Notes under the pieces: generated by a model | Seen by the model: the letters and a program-made list of their open reading frames with translations, nothing else | Told to the model about the DNA's origin: nothing | Database searches by the model: none | Shown: positions 35,771 to 45,702 of the stretch, one piece after another | Layout of the letters: every line of letters begins with the position of its first letter | Numbering within the stretch: position 1 is the stretch's first letter | Position numbers and translations under genes: made by a program | NCBI RefSeq assembly: GCF_037893185.1 | Contig: NZ_CP140772.1 | Location: 2,542,001 to 2,606,000 of the forward strand | From: Chitinophaga sp. 180180018-3 | Lineage (GTDB): Bacteria > Bacteroidota > Bacteroidia > Chitinophagales > Chitinophagaceae | Length of the DNA: 64,000 nt | Reading direction: 5' to 3'

Positions 35771-37354
35771 TTATTTATGTATCTCTGAAGAGAAGTTGAA
35801 TTGTATATCGGGGTTGTTGGTACGTTCTGTATTGAGGTACCATTCAGACTGGGCCAGGTATACGAGGTGTCCGTCTTTATCTTCCACGATGTTGGCGGAT
35901 TTGAAGCGGATGAAATCTTCGATCTTATCTTTCGGTCCGGTGAGCCAGCAGGCTTTATAGAAGGGCAGTGTATTGAACTGGCACGCCGCGCCATATTCCT
36001 GCAGGAGGCGGTACTGGATTACTTCAAACTGGAGATCGCCCACGCAGCCGATGATTTTGCGGTTGCCGCCGTGCTGGGTGAAGAGCTGTGCTACACCTTC
36101 ATCTGTAAGCTGGCGGATACCTTTTTCCAGTTGTTTGGTTTTCATCGGGTCTTTGTTCACCAGTTCCTTGAACAGTTCCGGAGAGAAGCTGGGGATACCG
36201 CTGAAGTAGAAGTTTTCGCCTTCTGTGAGGGTATCGCCGATCTTGAAGTTACCGGTATCGAACAGGCCTACCACGTCGCCGGGGAAAGCATCATCCACCA
36301 CATTTTTTTCGCGGGCGAGGAAGCTATACGGGTTGCTGAACCTAACGTCTTTGTCTAAACGAACATGATGAAAGAATTTGTTCCTTTCAAATTTTCCGGA
36401 GCAAACACGCAGGAACGCAATACGGTCGCGGTGACGGGGATCCAGGTTGGCGTGTATCTTAAAGATGAAGCCACTGAATTTCTCTTCGTTCACGTCTATT
36501 TCCCGGGTCGTAGCTTCGCGGCTACGTGGTATGGGCGCGATATCCACGAAGGTATCGAGGAGGTCTTTCACTCCGAAGTTATTAACGGCGCTGCCGAAGA
36601 AAACGGGCGCCAGTTTGCCGGCGAGGTAGTCTTCGCGGTTGAAGGTATCGTATACACCTTCTATCAGCTCTACATCTCCGCGGATCTGGGTGGCATCTTT
36701 TTCGGAGAAATGTTCGTCTACGAAGTTGCTGCTGAGATCGGGGAGTGCCACCACATCTTCGTCGGTAGCTTTTTTATTGGGCTGGAACGCCACGAAGCTC
36801 TTATCGTAGAGGTTATACACGCCTTTAAAATCGGAGCCCATATTAATAGGCCAGCTAAGCGGACGAACGCGGATGTTCAGTTTTTCTTCCAGTTCATCCA
36901 GCAGGTCGAATGGATATTTACCATCGCGGTCCATTTTATTCACGAAGATGATCACTGGTGTATCGCGCATGCGGCACACCTCCATCAGTCTTTCTGTTTG
37001 TTCCTCCACGCCCTTCACACAGTCGATCACCAGCACCACACTGTCAACGGCAGTGAGCGTGCGGTAAGTATCTTCAGCAAAGTCTTTGTGGCCGGGAGTA
37101 TCCAGCAGGTTAACAAGGATATCGCGGTATTCGAATGTCATTACAGAAGTAGCTACGGAGATACCTCTTTGTCTTTCAATTTCCATGAAATCCGAGGTAG
37201 TATGCTTCTTTATCTTGTTGGATTTTACGGCTCCGGCAGTCTGGATAGCCCCGCCGAACAGGAGAAATTTCTCTGTCAGTGTGGTTTTACCGGCATCCGG
37301 GTGAGCGATGATCGCAAAGGATTTTCTTTTACTGATTTCGTTAGCGTACTTCAT
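35771..37354 (-). CDS. prfC: Peptide chain release factor 3
   Basis: A translational GTPase of 527 residues, the normal RF3 length. G1 is AHPDAGKT (17-24), followed by [16 protein letters not shown] and NKMDRD. The C-terminal half has the RF3-specific [20 protein letters not shown] and [14 protein letters not shown]3 removes RF1/RF2 from ribosomes after termination. I start at ATG 37354 ([11 protein letters not shown]), as an upstream in-frame extension is unlike RF3. A TACCTTTG box lies at 37375-37382 on the minus strand. Confidence 0.96.
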   Translation of the reverse strand: MKYANEISKRKSFAIIAHPDAGKTTLTEKFLLFGGAIQTAGAVKSNKIKKHTTSDFMEIERQRGISVATSVMTFEYRDILVNLLDTPGHKDFAEDTYRTLTAVDSVVLVIDCVKGVEEQTERLMEVCRMRDTPVIIFVNKMDRDGKYPFDLLDELEEKLNIRVRPLSWPINMGSDFKGVYNLYDKSFVAFQPNKKATDEDVVALPDLSSNFVDEHFSEKDATQIRGDVELIEGVYDTFNREDYLAGKLAPVFFGSAVNNFGVKDLLDTFVDIAPIPRSREATTREIDVNEEKFSGFIFKIHANLDPRHRDRIAFLRVCSGKFERNKFFHHVRLDKDVRFSNPYSFLAREKNVVDDAFPGDVVGLFDTGNFKIGDTLTEGENFYFSGIPSFSPELFKELVNKDPMKTKQLEKGIRQLTDEGVAQLFTQHGGNRKIIGCVGDLQFEVIQYRLLQEYGAACQFNTLPFYKACWLTGPKDKIEDFIRFKSANIVEDKDGHLVYLAQSEWYLNTERTNNPDIQFNFSSEIHK

Positions 37355-37444
37355 ATATATCCGAAAAATGGCAGCAAAGGTAACTAAATTTTTTGTCCGG
37401 CTATATTTCGTGTTTATTGGCTTCGTGCGTGCCAATAAATCCGC

Positions 37445-37452
37445 TAAATTTG
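37445..37452 (+). promoter_or_regulatory. TANNTTTG box directly before the ABC permease start
   Basis: TAAATTTG ends 4 bases before the ATG at 37457. If used, the mRNA would be leaderless or nearly so. A TTG lies 25 bases upstream, wider than the usual spacing. Confidence 0.35.
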
Positions 37453-37456
37453 AAAT

Positions 37457-38710
37457 ATGATAGCGACGCTTAAAATATTGTGGAATAGCTTCAAAATGGC
37501 GATGCAGGAATTACGGGTAAATAAGCTCCGGACTTTCCTGTCGTTGTTTGGGATTACGATTGGCATCTTCTGTATTATCGCGGTATTTACCTTAACAGGT
37601 AGTCTGGAGCATAATATCCGTAAGGATCTGGCGGATCTGGGCGACGATGTGATTTACCTGCAGAAATGGCCCTGGGGTGGAAACGGGGAATACGCCTGGT
37701 GGAAGTATATGAACCGTCCGCTGCCGGAGTATAAGGAGTTGAAGCTGATACAGGAAAAGGTACAGAGTGCGAGCTATGCCTCCTTTAACTTCGATGTAGG
37801 CGGTAAGAAGGTGGAATTTGGGGATGATTATATGGACGGGGTGACGATGATGGCCGTGAGTAATGATTTTGACCAGATACAGACATTACAGATCACCAGT
37901 GGCCGCTTTTTCAGCAATAGTGAGAGCAACAGTGGCTCTAATGTGGCTATACTGGGGTACAATATCTGGGACGGGCTTTTTTCGTCGCCGGAGTCGGCTA
38001 TGGGAAAGATGGTGAAAATTGCGGGCCGGGATGTAAAGGTAATTGGCTTGCTGAAGCGAAAGGGAGAGAGTATGATTGGAGGCATTGGCTACGATAATGC
38101 GATTCTGGTGCCTTACCGTTTCGGGCGGACGGTGGTAGATGAGCGGCGTAACGCGGATCCTTACATACAGGTGAAGGCGAAGCCGAATGTATCCATCACG
38201 CAGCTGAAAGATGAGATGCGAGGGATTATGCGGGCGGCACACCGGTTGAAACCCAGGCAGGAAGATGATTTCGCTTTGAATGAGATCAGTGCGGCCAACG
38301 ATAGCCTGGCCACCATGTTTGCCACCATTAACTCGGTAGGGTTCCTGATTGCGGTATTTGCATTGATTGTGGGTGCTTTCGGGATTGCCAATATTATGTT
38401 TGTGACGGTAAAGGAGCGGACAAATATCATTGGATTGAAGAAGGCGATTGGGGCGAGGAGGAGTATTATTATGATGGAATTTCTGCTGGAAGCGATGTGC
38501 CTTTGTTTGTTCGGAGGGGTGCTGGGACTGTTGCTGGTATATCTTATAGTAATAGCTGTTAATATGAGTGGAGTGTTTGAAATGGTACTTTCTCCGGGAG
38601 CCGTTATTTTCGGGCTTTCCGTATCGGCTATAGTGGGATTGCTGGCAGGTTTTATACCGGCTTATACAGCGAGCAAGCTGGATCCGGTGGTGGCGATCCG
38701 GAGTTCATGA
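37457..38710 (+). CDS. MacB-like ABC transporter permease
   Basis: A 417-residue permease with one N-terminal helix, a MacB periplasmic core domain, and three C-terminal helices of the FtsX type. [20 protein letters not shown] at the start and [18 protein letters not shown] in the first cytoplasmic loop of the FtsX domain are typical. No ATPase gene is next to it, so the partner lies elsewhere. Such transporters export peptides, lipids or lipoproteins by mechanotransmission. Confidence 0.9.
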   Translation: MIATLKILWNSFKMAMQELRVNKLRTFLSLFGITIGIFCIIAVFTLTGSLEHNIRKDLADLGDDVIYLQKWPWGGNGEYAWWKYMNRPLPEYKELKLIQEKVQSASYASFNFDVGGKKVEFGDDYMDGVTMMAVSNDFDQIQTLQITSGRFFSNSESNSGSNVAILGYNIWDGLFSSPESAMGKMVKIAGRDVKVIGLLKRKGESMIGGIGYDNAILVPYRFGRTVVDERRNADPYIQVKAKPNVSITQLKDEMRGIMRAAHRLKPRQEDDFALNEISAANDSLATMFATINSVGFLIAVFALIVGAFGIANIMFVTVKERTNIIGLKKAIGARRSIIMMEFLLEAMCLCLFGGVLGLLLVYLIVIAVNMSGVFEMVLSPGAVIFGLSVSAIVGLLAGFIPAYTASKLDPVVAIRSS

Positions 38711-38714
38711 TAAA

Positions 38715-38903
38715 AATTAAATCAAAGAAACTACCATATCCTGTGCCGGGAGGCAGTAAATCGGTGAAAACGGACCCGGGCTCCCATGGAAGGAGTAGCT
38801 CTCCCGGAAATTTAATAGCAGCGATTGATACCTGAATTAGCTGATGGCTTCACGTTATCATTGGCTGCAAGGCTTTTACAGGCGGGTTTTCCCGCCTTTT
38901 TTT
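38715..38903 (+). ncRNA. Candidate structured RNA or 3' UTR ending in a terminator before tsaD
   Basis: The gene-free stretch has several nested complementary segments: CCGGGAG near 38749 with CTCCCGG near 38808, GGCTCC with GGAGTAGC between them, and GCAGC-GATTGATA near 38820 with TATCATTG-GCTGC near 38857. It ends with the GGCGGG-TTTT-CCCGCC hairpin (38881-38896) and seven T residues, an intrinsic terminator. It may be the 3' end of the permease mRNA or an independent RNA. No known family fits. Confidence 0.3.
38881..38903 (+). terminator. Intrinsic terminator upstream of tsaD
   Basis: A 6-bp GC-only stem (GGCGGG / CCCGCC), TTTT loop and a run of seven T. It separates the permease transcript from tsaD. 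Confidence 0.85.
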
Positions 38904-38905
38904 AT

Positions 38906-38913
38906 TAATTTTG
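38906..38913 (+). promoter_or_regulatory. TANNTTTG box directly before tsaD
   Basis: TAATTTTG ends 6 bases before the tsaD ATG at 38920 and sits immediately after the terminator T-run. The mRNA start would fall at the start codon. The -33 region is occupied by the terminator hairpin and lacks a TTTG. Confidence 0.35.
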
Positions 38914-38919
38914 CCCCTT

Positions 38920-39924
38920 ATGTCAGTTAAAATCTTAGCGATAGAATCGTCTTGTGATGATACAGGAGCGGCCGTGATAGTAGATGGGAAAGTATTATCC
39001 AATCATATTGCGGGTCAGAAAGTGCATGAGCAGTATGGCGGGGTGGTGCCGGAGCTGGCGTCGAGGGCGCACCAGGAGAACATTGTGCCGGTGGTGGATG
39101 TAGCGTTGAAAACAGCGGGTGTAGCGAGGGAAGAACTGAGTGCGATCGCATTTACGCAATCGCCGGGCCTGATAGGTTCCCTGCTGGTAGGCAGTTGTTT
39201 TGCGAAGTCGATGGCGATGGCGCTGAATATACCGCTGATAGGCGTGCATCATATGCAGGCGCATGTACTGGCGAATTTCATAGACGATCCCAGGCCGGAT
39301 TTTCCTTTTCTGTGTTTGACCGTATCCGGGGGGCATACCCAGATAGTGTTGTGTGAAAGCCCGTTGCGTATGCGGGTGATTGGAGAAACCCTGGATGATG
39401 CAGCGGGAGAGGCTTTTGATAAAACAGCGAAGATACTCGGACTGCCTTATCCGGGAGGGCCGTTGATCGATAAATACGCTGCCACCGGGAATCCGGAGCG
39501 GTTTAAATTTCCCGAGCCGCGTATACCGGGACTGAATTTCAGTTTCAGCGGTTTGAAAACATCTATCTTATACTTCCTGCAGGATAATCAACAGCAGCAA
39601 CCTGATTTCATCGCACAAAATCTGGCGGATATCTGTGCTTCTATACAGCATCGCATTGTCAGCATCTTGCTAAACAAGGTTATAAAAGCTTCACAGGAAA
39701 CGGGTATCAGGGATATTGCCATTGCCGGCGGCGTAAGTGCCAACAGCGGGTTAAGAAATGCGTTGGAGGTATATGGGAAGAAGTATAACTGGCGCACTTT
39801 TATTCCTAAATTCGAGTATTGTACAGATAATGCCGGTATGATAGCCATCACGGCATATTATAAATACCTGGCGGGCGAGTTTGCAGGTTTGGATGCTGTG
39901 CCTACCGCCAGGGCTGCATTTTAA
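38920..39924 (+). CDS. tsaD: TsaD, tRNA threonylcarbamoyladenosine synthase subunit
   Basis: A 334-residue Kae1/TsaD protein that transfers the threonylcarbamoyl group to A37 of ANN-decoding tRNAs. The start is ATG 38920 (MSVKILAIESSCDDT), matching the family. Metal-binding H111 and H115 are in GVHHMQAH, followed by FLCLTVSGGHTQIV and, near the end, IAGGVSANSGLR and the metal-site CTDNAGMIA. Confidence 0.97.
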   Translation: MSVKILAIESSCDDTGAAVIVDGKVLSNHIAGQKVHEQYGGVVPELASRAHQENIVPVVDVALKTAGVAREELSAIAFTQSPGLIGSLLVGSCFAKSMAMALNIPLIGVHHMQAHVLANFIDDPRPDFPFLCLTVSGGHTQIVLCESPLRMRVIGETLDDAAGEAFDKTAKILGLPYPGGPLIDKYAATGNPERFKFPEPRIPGLNFSFSGLKTSILYFLQDNQQQQPDFIAQNLADICASIQHRIVSILLNKVIKASQETGIRDIAIAGGVSANSGLRNALEVYGKKYNWRTFIPKFEYCTDNAGMIAITAYYKYLAGEFAGLDAVPTARAAF

Positions 39925-40000
39925 AGGAACAGCGGGAAGAGAAAAAGTAACCGCTAATGGGTAAAATCCTATACCTAACCATCATAAAATCGATTTAGTT

Positions 40001-40017
40001 TTATAGCAAAGCTATAA
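40001..40017 (+). promoter_or_regulatory. Short inverted repeat upstream of the fucosidase gene
   Basis: TTATAGC-AAA-GCTATAA, 7-bp arms, ends 12 bases before the ATG at 40030. It could be a regulator site or a weak hairpin in the leader. No regulator gene is adjacent. Confidence 0.3.
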
Positions 40018-40029
40018 TGATTATTATCT

Positions 40030-42168
40030 ATGAAGAAAGTACTGACTGCTTTACTGGGTCTGACACTTGCCTATAACGTAGTACCGGCGCAGGCACCGGC
40101 AGCGCAAACGGAGTGGCAGCAACAGAAATATTCCATGTTTATTCACTGGGGGGCCATTTATTCCACTTTGGGCGGCGTTTGGGAAGGGAAACCGGTTACC
40201 CGGGGCTATAGCGAGCAAATACAGGCGCATGCCGGTATTTACAGCGATATATACGGCGCCATAGCGAAACAGTTTAACCCGCAGTACTGGAATGCAGATT
40301 CGATTGTATTGCTGGCGAAAGCAGCGGGTATGAAATCGGTGGTGATGACATCGAAGCACCATGATGGCTTTTGCATGTTCCATTCTGCCTATACCGACTA
40401 TAACGTAGTAGATGCCACTCCTTTTAAAAGAGATGTACTGAAGGAATTATCGGAAGCCTGCCGGCGTCATGGTCTGAAATTCGGGATGTACTTTTCGCTG
40501 ATCGACTGGCACTATCCGCAGGCGTACCCGATTTCCAGCACGAACAGTGATCCGATAACACCGGAGCATCATGAGTTTAACAAGAAGCAGGTAACGGAGC
40601 TGATGACCAATTATGGTCCGGTTTCGGAGATCTGGTTTGATATGGGATCATTGACAGAACAGCAAAGCCGTGATCTGGCGGAGATAGTACATCGTTTACA
40701 GCCGGGATGTATGGTGAGTGGGCGTTTGGGGAATGATGCCGGTGATTTTTGTGTAATGGGAGACAACCAATACCCGGATTACAAAATTGCATCGGCCTGG
40801 CAGACGCCGGCCTCTGTATATGACGAAACCTGGGGTTACCGTAGCTGGCAACAGCATGGAAAGGCGGTGGACAAAGCACATGAGAAGCTGCTGGGATTGA
40901 TTAAAGTGGTGAGTCGCGGTGGTAATTACCTGTTGAATATTGGTCCGCGTGGAGATGGTTCGGTAGTAGATTTCGAGAAAGAAGTATTGCTGGCAAACGG
41001 CGCCTGGCTGAAACTCAATGGGGAAGCCATTTACGGCGCATCTGCAAATCCGTTTGATACCACTTTTGCCTGGGGAGAAGTAACCACTAAACCTGGAAAA
41101 TTGTATCTGCACCTGCTGCAGACGCCACAGAACGGGGTGATTGAGTTACCGGGATTGAACAGCAAAGTGAGTCAGGTAACGTTGTTGAGCAATGGTAAAA
41201 AGGTGGCGGCCCGTGTATCAGTAAAAGATGGAAACACCCGTATTCAGCTGCCGGCAGATTTCAGGATAGCCGACAATGATGTTGCCGTATTAGCGTTGCA
41301 TTGCGGAAACAGTGTGAGCATCACTCCCCTGCATTTATTGAAACATGCTACGGCCCTGAACCGTTATAATGCCACACCGTTATACAGTTTCTCCGGTGCC
41401 GATTATCCGAGTTACTATCGTAGTGAAGTAGGAGAGCGGTGGGCATTTACTGTGAAGAAACCGTCGTCATTGAAGCTGGTATATAGTGATGAAGAGAAAG
41501 GAAAACAGGCGAAGATTACGCTGAACGGCGTTACAAAAGACGTATTGCTGGATGGCAGTCAGCGTGCTCAGTTTTATAACGATCCCGCATCATTGCAATG
41601 GGGCCCGATATACAGCACGTCGTCTTTCCCTTCGTATATTGATGGCGCCAATGGATCAGTGAAGGAGGTGAATCCGGATCAACCGTGGCCGGGGGATAAA
41701 GATCAGCCGTGGACAAAGCACAGCGATTGGAAGAACGATGAAGTGCTGAAGATCCCGTCTGATCGTGGGCGGAGCCGCGCGGCTTACCTGTTGCAGGAGA
41801 TCACTGCCCCTAAAGCGGGAGATTATCTGGTGGGATTTACGAGCGGCGATGGGATTGGCGTATTCCTCAACGGAGAAGAGCAGGTATTGCATAATAATCC
41901 GGCCAGGGGTACTACCGGATCGGAAGTAGCGTTATTATCGCTGAAGGAAGGGAAGAACCAGTTGATCGTTAAATACTATAATCGTTTTGCGAAGGAGATT
42001 ACAGCCGGTATCAACAGGAATGTTCCGCAGGTAATGTATGAGCAGCCGGTAGATCTGAAGCTGAAGGGAAATGGCAGAGTGGAGACCGCAGAGATCAGGC
42101 AGGCTAATCCGGTTTCTATCCATCGTAATCTTCGTATGCCCAATCTTTCTGTAGTATTGGATCAGTAA
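40030..42168 (+). CDS. Alpha-L-fucosidase, GH29, with C-terminal accessory domain
   Basis: A 712-residue secreted enzyme with the signal peptide ending around residue 20. The GH29 barrel covers about residues 28-330: MFIHWGAIYSTLGGVWEG, SKHHDGFCMF, and the nucleophile D204 in SEIWFDMG. A beta-rich GH29 C-terminal domain follows. The last about 280 residues form an extra region with a TSGDGIGVFLNGEEQV segment that resembles carbohydrate-binding or PA14-like folds. It releases fucose from glycans. The methyltransferase gene starts 7 bases later. Confidence 0.93.
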   Translation: MKKVLTALLGLTLAYNVVPAQAPAAQTEWQQQKYSMFIHWGAIYSTLGGVWEGKPVTRGYSEQIQAHAGIYSDIYGAIAKQFNPQYWNADSIVLLAKAAGMKSVVMTSKHHDGFCMFHSAYTDYNVVDATPFKRDVLKELSEACRRHGLKFGMYFSLIDWHYPQAYPISSTNSDPITPEHHEFNKKQVTELMTNYGPVSEIWFDMGSLTEQQSRDLAEIVHRLQPGCMVSGRLGNDAGDFCVMGDNQYPDYKIASAWQTPASVYDETWGYRSWQQHGKAVDKAHEKLLGLIKVVSRGGNYLLNIGPRGDGSVVDFEKEVLLANGAWLKLNGEAIYGASANPFDTTFAWGEVTTKPGKLYLHLLQTPQNGVIELPGLNSKVSQVTLLSNGKKVAARVSVKDGNTRIQLPADFRIADNDVAVLALHCGNSVSITPLHLLKHATALNRYNATPLYSFSGADYPSYYRSEVGERWAFTVKKPSSLKLVYSDEEKGKQAKITLNGVTKDVLLDGSQRAQFYNDPASLQWGPIYSTSSFPSYIDGANGSVKEVNPDQPWPGDKDQPWTKHSDWKNDEVLKIPSDRGRSRAAYLLQEITAPKAGDYLVGFTSGDGIGVFLNGEEQVLHNNPARGTTGSEVALLSLKEGKNQLIVKYYNRFAKEITAGINRNVPQVMYEQPVDLKLKGNGRVETAEIRQANPVSIHRNLRMPNLSVVLDQ

Positions 42169-42175
42169 AAAATAA

Positions 42176-42898
42176 ATGAGTAACACTTACTTCAGATTTA
42201 AACAATTTACAGTTCACCAGGAACACTGCGCCATGAAAGTGTGTACAGACGCCTGTATACAAGGCGCATTCACGGCGCAGTACCTGAGCGACAATGATAT
42301 AACGGTACCGGCTATACTGGATATAGGAGCCGGTACGGGTTTGTTAAGCCTGATGCTGGCTCAGGAGGTAGCGGGCAATATCACCGCCATAGAACTGGAC
42401 GAGGGAGCGGCTAAGCAGGCTACTGCGAATTTCATGACATCGCCCTGGGACGACCGTCTGCAGCTGATCCGCAACGACATACGGAAAATGGAGAAGACCC
42501 GGGAGTATGATTTTATTATAACGAATCCGCCATTTTATGAAGATGCCCTGAAGAGTGGCCATGAAGGCAAGGACCGGGCGATGCATGCCACCAGCTTGGG
42601 TTACAGTGAGCTGATTGCCGCTATCGATCTGCACTTATCGCCGCAGGGAGAGGTATCGTTGTTGTTGCCTTATCAATCGTTCGAAGCATTTCACGGCCTG
42701 GCATTGGCGGCAGGGCTGCATCTGAAGCAGGCGCTGTATATCCGGCAAAGTGAGCAGCATGGCTTTTTCAGAGTGGTAGGTATCTTGTCGAGGCAACCGG
42801 TGAACACCGTAGTAACAGAAATGGCCATTCACGATAGCAACCGGAAATACACCCCTTTGTTTGCCCAATTGCTGCAGCCTTATTACCTGTATTTATAA
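42176..42898 (+). CDS. tRNA1(Val) (adenine-N6)-methyltransferase, TrmN6-type
   Basis: A 240-residue SAM-dependent methyltransferase. The SAM-binding motif I is ILDIGAGTGLLSLMLAQ and the catalytic N6-adenine motif is IITNPPFYED. The N-terminal FRFKQFTVHQEHCAMKVCTD is typical of YfiC/TrmN6, which methylates A37 of tRNA1(Val). It converges with the next gene, whose stop is 3 bases away. Confidence 0.92.
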   Translation: MSNTYFRFKQFTVHQEHCAMKVCTDACIQGAFTAQYLSDNDITVPAILDIGAGTGLLSLMLAQEVAGNITAIELDEGAAKQATANFMTSPWDDRLQLIRNDIRKMEKTREYDFIITNPPFYEDALKSGHEGKDRAMHATSLGYSELIAAIDLHLSPQGEVSLLLPYQSFEAFHGLALAAGLHLKQALYIRQSEQHGFFRVVGILSRQPVNTVVTEMAIHDSNRKYTPLFAQLLQPYYLYL

Positions 42899-42901
42899 TC
42901 A

Positions 42902-44107
42902 TCACGCCACATAATCTGCGAGGTAGCTGAAGTGATCGGTGAGTTTGCCACCGGCCGCAATGGTTGCGGCTGCGATCATTTCGCTTTCGGGCCGGAGTAG
43001 TTCTTCAAAAACATATTTCATCAGCTGATCGCCGAAATATTGGGAAGCATCGCGTGGAAGTTCGTTGGGCAGGTTGCTGACGCACATCATATCTACGCTG
43101 TTTTCGAGATAGGGAGCGGTTTTTTCCATGGTATACCGGTTAACGCCGTAAACGGGATCTTCGATGGTGCTATCGCCCAGGTTGGAGGGAACGGAGCCGT
43201 TGGTATCGTCGGTAATATCGGCGATGACCTTAATGCGGAAGTTTTCTTTTTTGAGGTCATCTTTCTGAAAAAGCGGTGGGATATTATGATCCCAATAGAT
43301 GCCATTCATCAGTATATCGCTTACCGTTACATAGGGAAGGAACCGGCATTCATATAATTCAGGATGTGCGTGGAAGTCGCTGCGGCTGTAGGTTTTATCG
43401 TTTTTACGCAGGTATAGTTCGCCGGCTTTGAGCTGGGTATATACGGGGTATGCGTAGGAGTTGATGAGGTATTCTTCCGGCGGGATGTACTTGATACCGA
43501 GCAGTCCCATTATTTCGAGAGCGCCGGCGGCCACGCGGCCGGAGCCGGTGATGACGATTTTTATGGGAGGAAGTTTGATACCGAAGTAATGGCTGATCAT
43601 TTCCTGGAAGTCGTGGCTGGTATGTACGCGTTTGAACTGGAAGCTGTTGGTTCTGTTGCCGTAGGCCATGAGGCCGTTGTGAGCGCCGACTACGCCGGCG
43701 AAGAAGCCGAAGCCGAGGATGCGTTGTCCATCGGGATGTACAAGGCATTCATAGTCGATAAGGGTAATATTTTTCTTCAGGATAGTCTGGAGCATTTCCC
43801 TGTTATGCGGTTGTTTCTTTTTGGTATGGCTGAAGAACAGGTAAGTTTTGCCAGCGATCAGTTTATCGGCGGGCACTTCTTTGATGCCGAGGAGGATGGA
43901 GCAGCGGGAGAGATCCTCCAGCAGTGCAGCGCCGGCTTTTTCGTATTCTTCGTCTTTGTAGCACCGGATGGGCGAAGGTTGTACATATAGATGGATGTGA
44001 GGGAAGTGGTGCCGTATCCATTGGCATTGTTTGGGGGTAAAGGCGACCCTGTTATCGTGTGGGTGTTTTTCTTCGCGAATGAGGCCTATGTGAATGGGAG
44101 TTTCCAT
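42902..44107 (-). CDS. Saccharopine-dehydrogenase-like NAD(P) oxidoreductase
   Basis: A 401-residue protein of the alanine dehydrogenase/PNT N-terminal superfamily. It starts IHIGLIREEKHPHDNRVAFT, has GFGFFAGVVGAHNGLMAYGN, and a nucleotide-binding VITGSGRVAAGALEIMGLLG. The C-terminal DITDDTNGSVPSNLGDSTIE resembles the lysine-forming saccharopine dehydrogenase group. It probably interconverts an amino acid adduct with NAD(P), but the substrate is not certain since no lysine-pathway gene is adjacent. Confidence 0.8.
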   Translation of the reverse strand: METPIHIGLIREEKHPHDNRVAFTPKQCQWIRHHFPHIHLYVQPSPIRCYKDEEYEKAGAALLEDLSRCSILLGIKEVPADKLIAGKTYLFFSHTKKKQPHNREMLQTILKKNITLIDYECLVHPDGQRILGFGFFAGVVGAHNGLMAYGNRTNSFQFKRVHTSHDFQEMISHYFGIKLPPIKIVITGSGRVAAGALEIMGLLGIKYIPPEEYLINSYAYPVYTQLKAGELYLRKNDKTYSRSDFHAHPELYECRFLPYVTVSDILMNGIYWDHNIPPLFQKDDLKKENFRIKVIADITDDTNGSVPSNLGDSTIEDPVYGVNRYTMEKTAPYLENSVDMMCVSNLPNELPRDASQYFGDQLMKYVFEELLRPESEMIAAATIAAGGKLTDHFSYLADYVA

Positions 44108-44187
44108 TTTTGAAGTTAAGATATTTTGGGGTGTAGCGTGTATAAGATATAGTTGAGATATTTTTTTTGTTGAAAATGATAAAAATA

Positions 44188-44218
44188 TTTGTGAGTTAAA
44201 GAGGAGTTGCTATATTTG
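44188..44218 (+). promoter_or_regulatory. Promoter of tRNA-Leu
   Basis: TTTG (44188-44191), 19 bases, TATATTTG (44211-44218): a textbook match to the Bacteroidota -33/-7 elements. The mature tRNA begins 37 bases downstream. Confidence 0.8.
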
Positions 44219-44255
44219 CATCCCGCAATTGACGCGGAGAGTTCTTAAGGAGAAT

Positions 44256-44339
44256 GCCCAGATGGCGGAATTGGTAGACGCGCTAGACTCAAAATCTTGT
44301 TTTCGAAAGGGAGTGCAGGTTCGATTCCTGTTCTGGGCA
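44256..44339 (+). tRNA. tRNA-Leu (CAA)
   Basis: An 84-base tRNA. The 7-bp acceptor stem is GCCCAGA (44256-44262) with TCTGGGC (44332-44338), discriminator A. The D arm has TGGTAGACGC, the anticodon loop is CTCAAAA giving anticodon CAA, a long variable arm marks a class II tRNA, and the T arm has GGTTCGATTCC. No CCA is encoded. The anticodon stem has one T-T mismatch by my pairing. It reads the UUG codon. Confidence 0.95.
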
Positions 44340-44359
44340 CATTGATTTACAATAGTTAT

Positions 44360-44392
44360 AAAGGCTCCTAAAAGGGGCCTTTGTTGTTTTTT
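44360..44392 (+). terminator. Intrinsic terminator of tRNA-Leu
   Basis: AAAGGCTCC (44360-44368) pairs with GGGGCCTTT (44374-44382, one G-U), loop TAAAA, followed by GTTGTTTTTT. Confidence 0.85.
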
Positions 44393-44937
44393 AATGTTAT
44401 GCAAACAATTAAGCAAACAAATGACTGGCCGGGAAATAAAGAACCAGATTTTCCAAAAATGCATTATTTCTTTTTCTAAGTAAACAATCCCATTCGAGTA
44501 AGTGCCAGTTTATCCTTTTCGTTGGATTAAGTTGAATTCCTGGGGAATATAGAAACAGTTCTCCTGGTATGGATGATGAACAATTGCTTACATCCATACA
44601 AGCCAATGCGGCAGCATGAAGGAGTGATAGGAGAAAGCAGGAGGATTAATGGGAGAATGATGCAGGTAAGGTGGAGTTGATCTGAAGATGGATGGATGAT
44701 GTGGGGTCTTGTCCTTATATAGGTTTTACCTGTCGTTAGAAAACCCTGAATGAAGTTTACAAAGTAACAAAATGATCCTGAATAAGGTTTACGTGATTTC
44801 TAAGCCTCAATCAGGCATATACCTGTAAGAAAAGCGGGTATTCATACATCCGGACATGGGTATCCATGAACCAATTCCCTGGAAATAATATAAGAGCACC
44901 TAATAACAATCTCCGGTCAGGAAAAAGCTATACCTGT
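44393..44937. other. Gene-free stretch after tRNA-Leu
   Basis: About 545 bases with no supportable gene on either strand. It contains an imperfect direct repeat of CCTGAATGAAGTTTAC (near 44743) as CCTGAATAAGGTTTAC (near 44775). No copy of the tRNA 3' end and no integrase fragment was found, so nothing shows that the tRNA was used as an integration site. Confidence 0.5.
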
Positions 44938-45702
44938 TCATTCCCGTTGTAAGGCTAATGAAGAGTAGCCAATAGCAGGACCCTTCAGTAACAGTACGTC
45001 CTGGTACAATGGCCATCGTTTCAATAGTGGCTTGCCGCGTTTTTTACCGGCTTGTGGGATTGGAGATGCTGCTGTACTTACAGCGACCACTTCTGCAGTC
45101 ATGTATTTACTGTTGTCCGTAACCAGGCTCCCCTGGAAAGCGCGTACCTGTAATACGACGATCCCTGTTCCTTTTCCCGGAACGGTCATGTTCAGTTCCA
45201 TGCCTTCGAACGGTTTACTGAGATCAATCCTCTTTGTGATGGAGACTGCGCCTGTAACCCGCCGGTGGGCAAAATGAGCCCGCACAGCGATGGCTTTTAT
45301 CTCAAAATGGGTGAATCCGGACAATCGTGATAATTCCTGTGCAGGAATCAGCAGTATGCCATCGGGTGTGAATATGGGGGAGTGAGAGAAGAATTTTTCC
45401 AGGCTGGTGTGCCGGTTGAACCGGTATCCTTTTATGCCCTGTACGCCGGATTGTATCAGCACTTTGTTCAGCCGGTTTACGAAAGTACCGTCGCAACGAA
45501 GATCCAGGTGCGGGGCGAATGCTTTACGTATGAGGCTACCTTTACGGCTGGCCATACCAAAATTGCGGGCAGCCTGCCGGGTGGCCGTTGTTTGTTTTAC
45601 CTGGGCAGGCATACTACGCAGGAAGTGAACTCCATTGCGTTCGTAGCCAATCACGTTATCCAGCCTGCCGGTAAAGAGGAATGGGCCTGTTTGTGTTGCC
45701 AT
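44938..45702 (-). CDS. Conserved hypothetical protein, Bacteroidota type
   Basis: A 254-residue soluble protein starting MATQTGPFLFTGRLDNVIGY. The N-terminal part is basic and resembles small DNA- or structure-associated Bacteroidota proteins that begin with a similar LDNVIGYERNG segment; the rest is beta-rich with no catalytic motif. The C-terminus is strongly basic (GKKRGKPLLKRWPLY). I do not recognise a function. It stands alone on the minus strand. Confidence 0.65.
   Translation of the reverse strand: MATQTGPFLFTGRLDNVIGYERNGVHFLRSMPAQVKQTTATRQAARNFGMASRKGSLIRKAFAPHLDLRCDGTFVNRLNKVLIQSGVQGIKGYRFNRHTSLEKFFSHSPIFTPDGILLIPAQELSRLSGFTHFEIKAIAVRAHFAHRRVTGAVSITKRIDLSKPFEGMELNMTVPGKGTGIVVLQVRAFQGSLVTDNSKYMTAEVVAVSTAASPIPQAGKKRGKPLLKRWPLYQDVLLLKGPAIGYSSLALQRE

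Noticed and set aside
36365..37387. 340-codon plus-strand frame opposite prfC
   Set aside because: It mirrors the codon pattern of RF3 on the other strand and has no domain of its own. The same applies to long frames opposite sufS, sufD, czcA and ubiD.
38715..38905. SRP RNA or cobalamin riboswitch
   Set aside because: TGTGCCGGGAGGCAG and GGAAGGAGTAGC recall parts of SRP RNA, but in the wrong order. A GGTGAAAA segment recalls the cobalamin switch without its other conserved blocks.
44210..44464. 84-codon minus-strand frame containing RNRTCTPFRKQDFE
   Set aside because: It is the antisense translation of tRNA-Leu and its flanks, a known source of false proteins.
44256..44937. tRNA-Leu as attachment site of an integrated element
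   Set aside because: No integrase, no duplicated tRNA 3' end and no composition change were seen on the right side.
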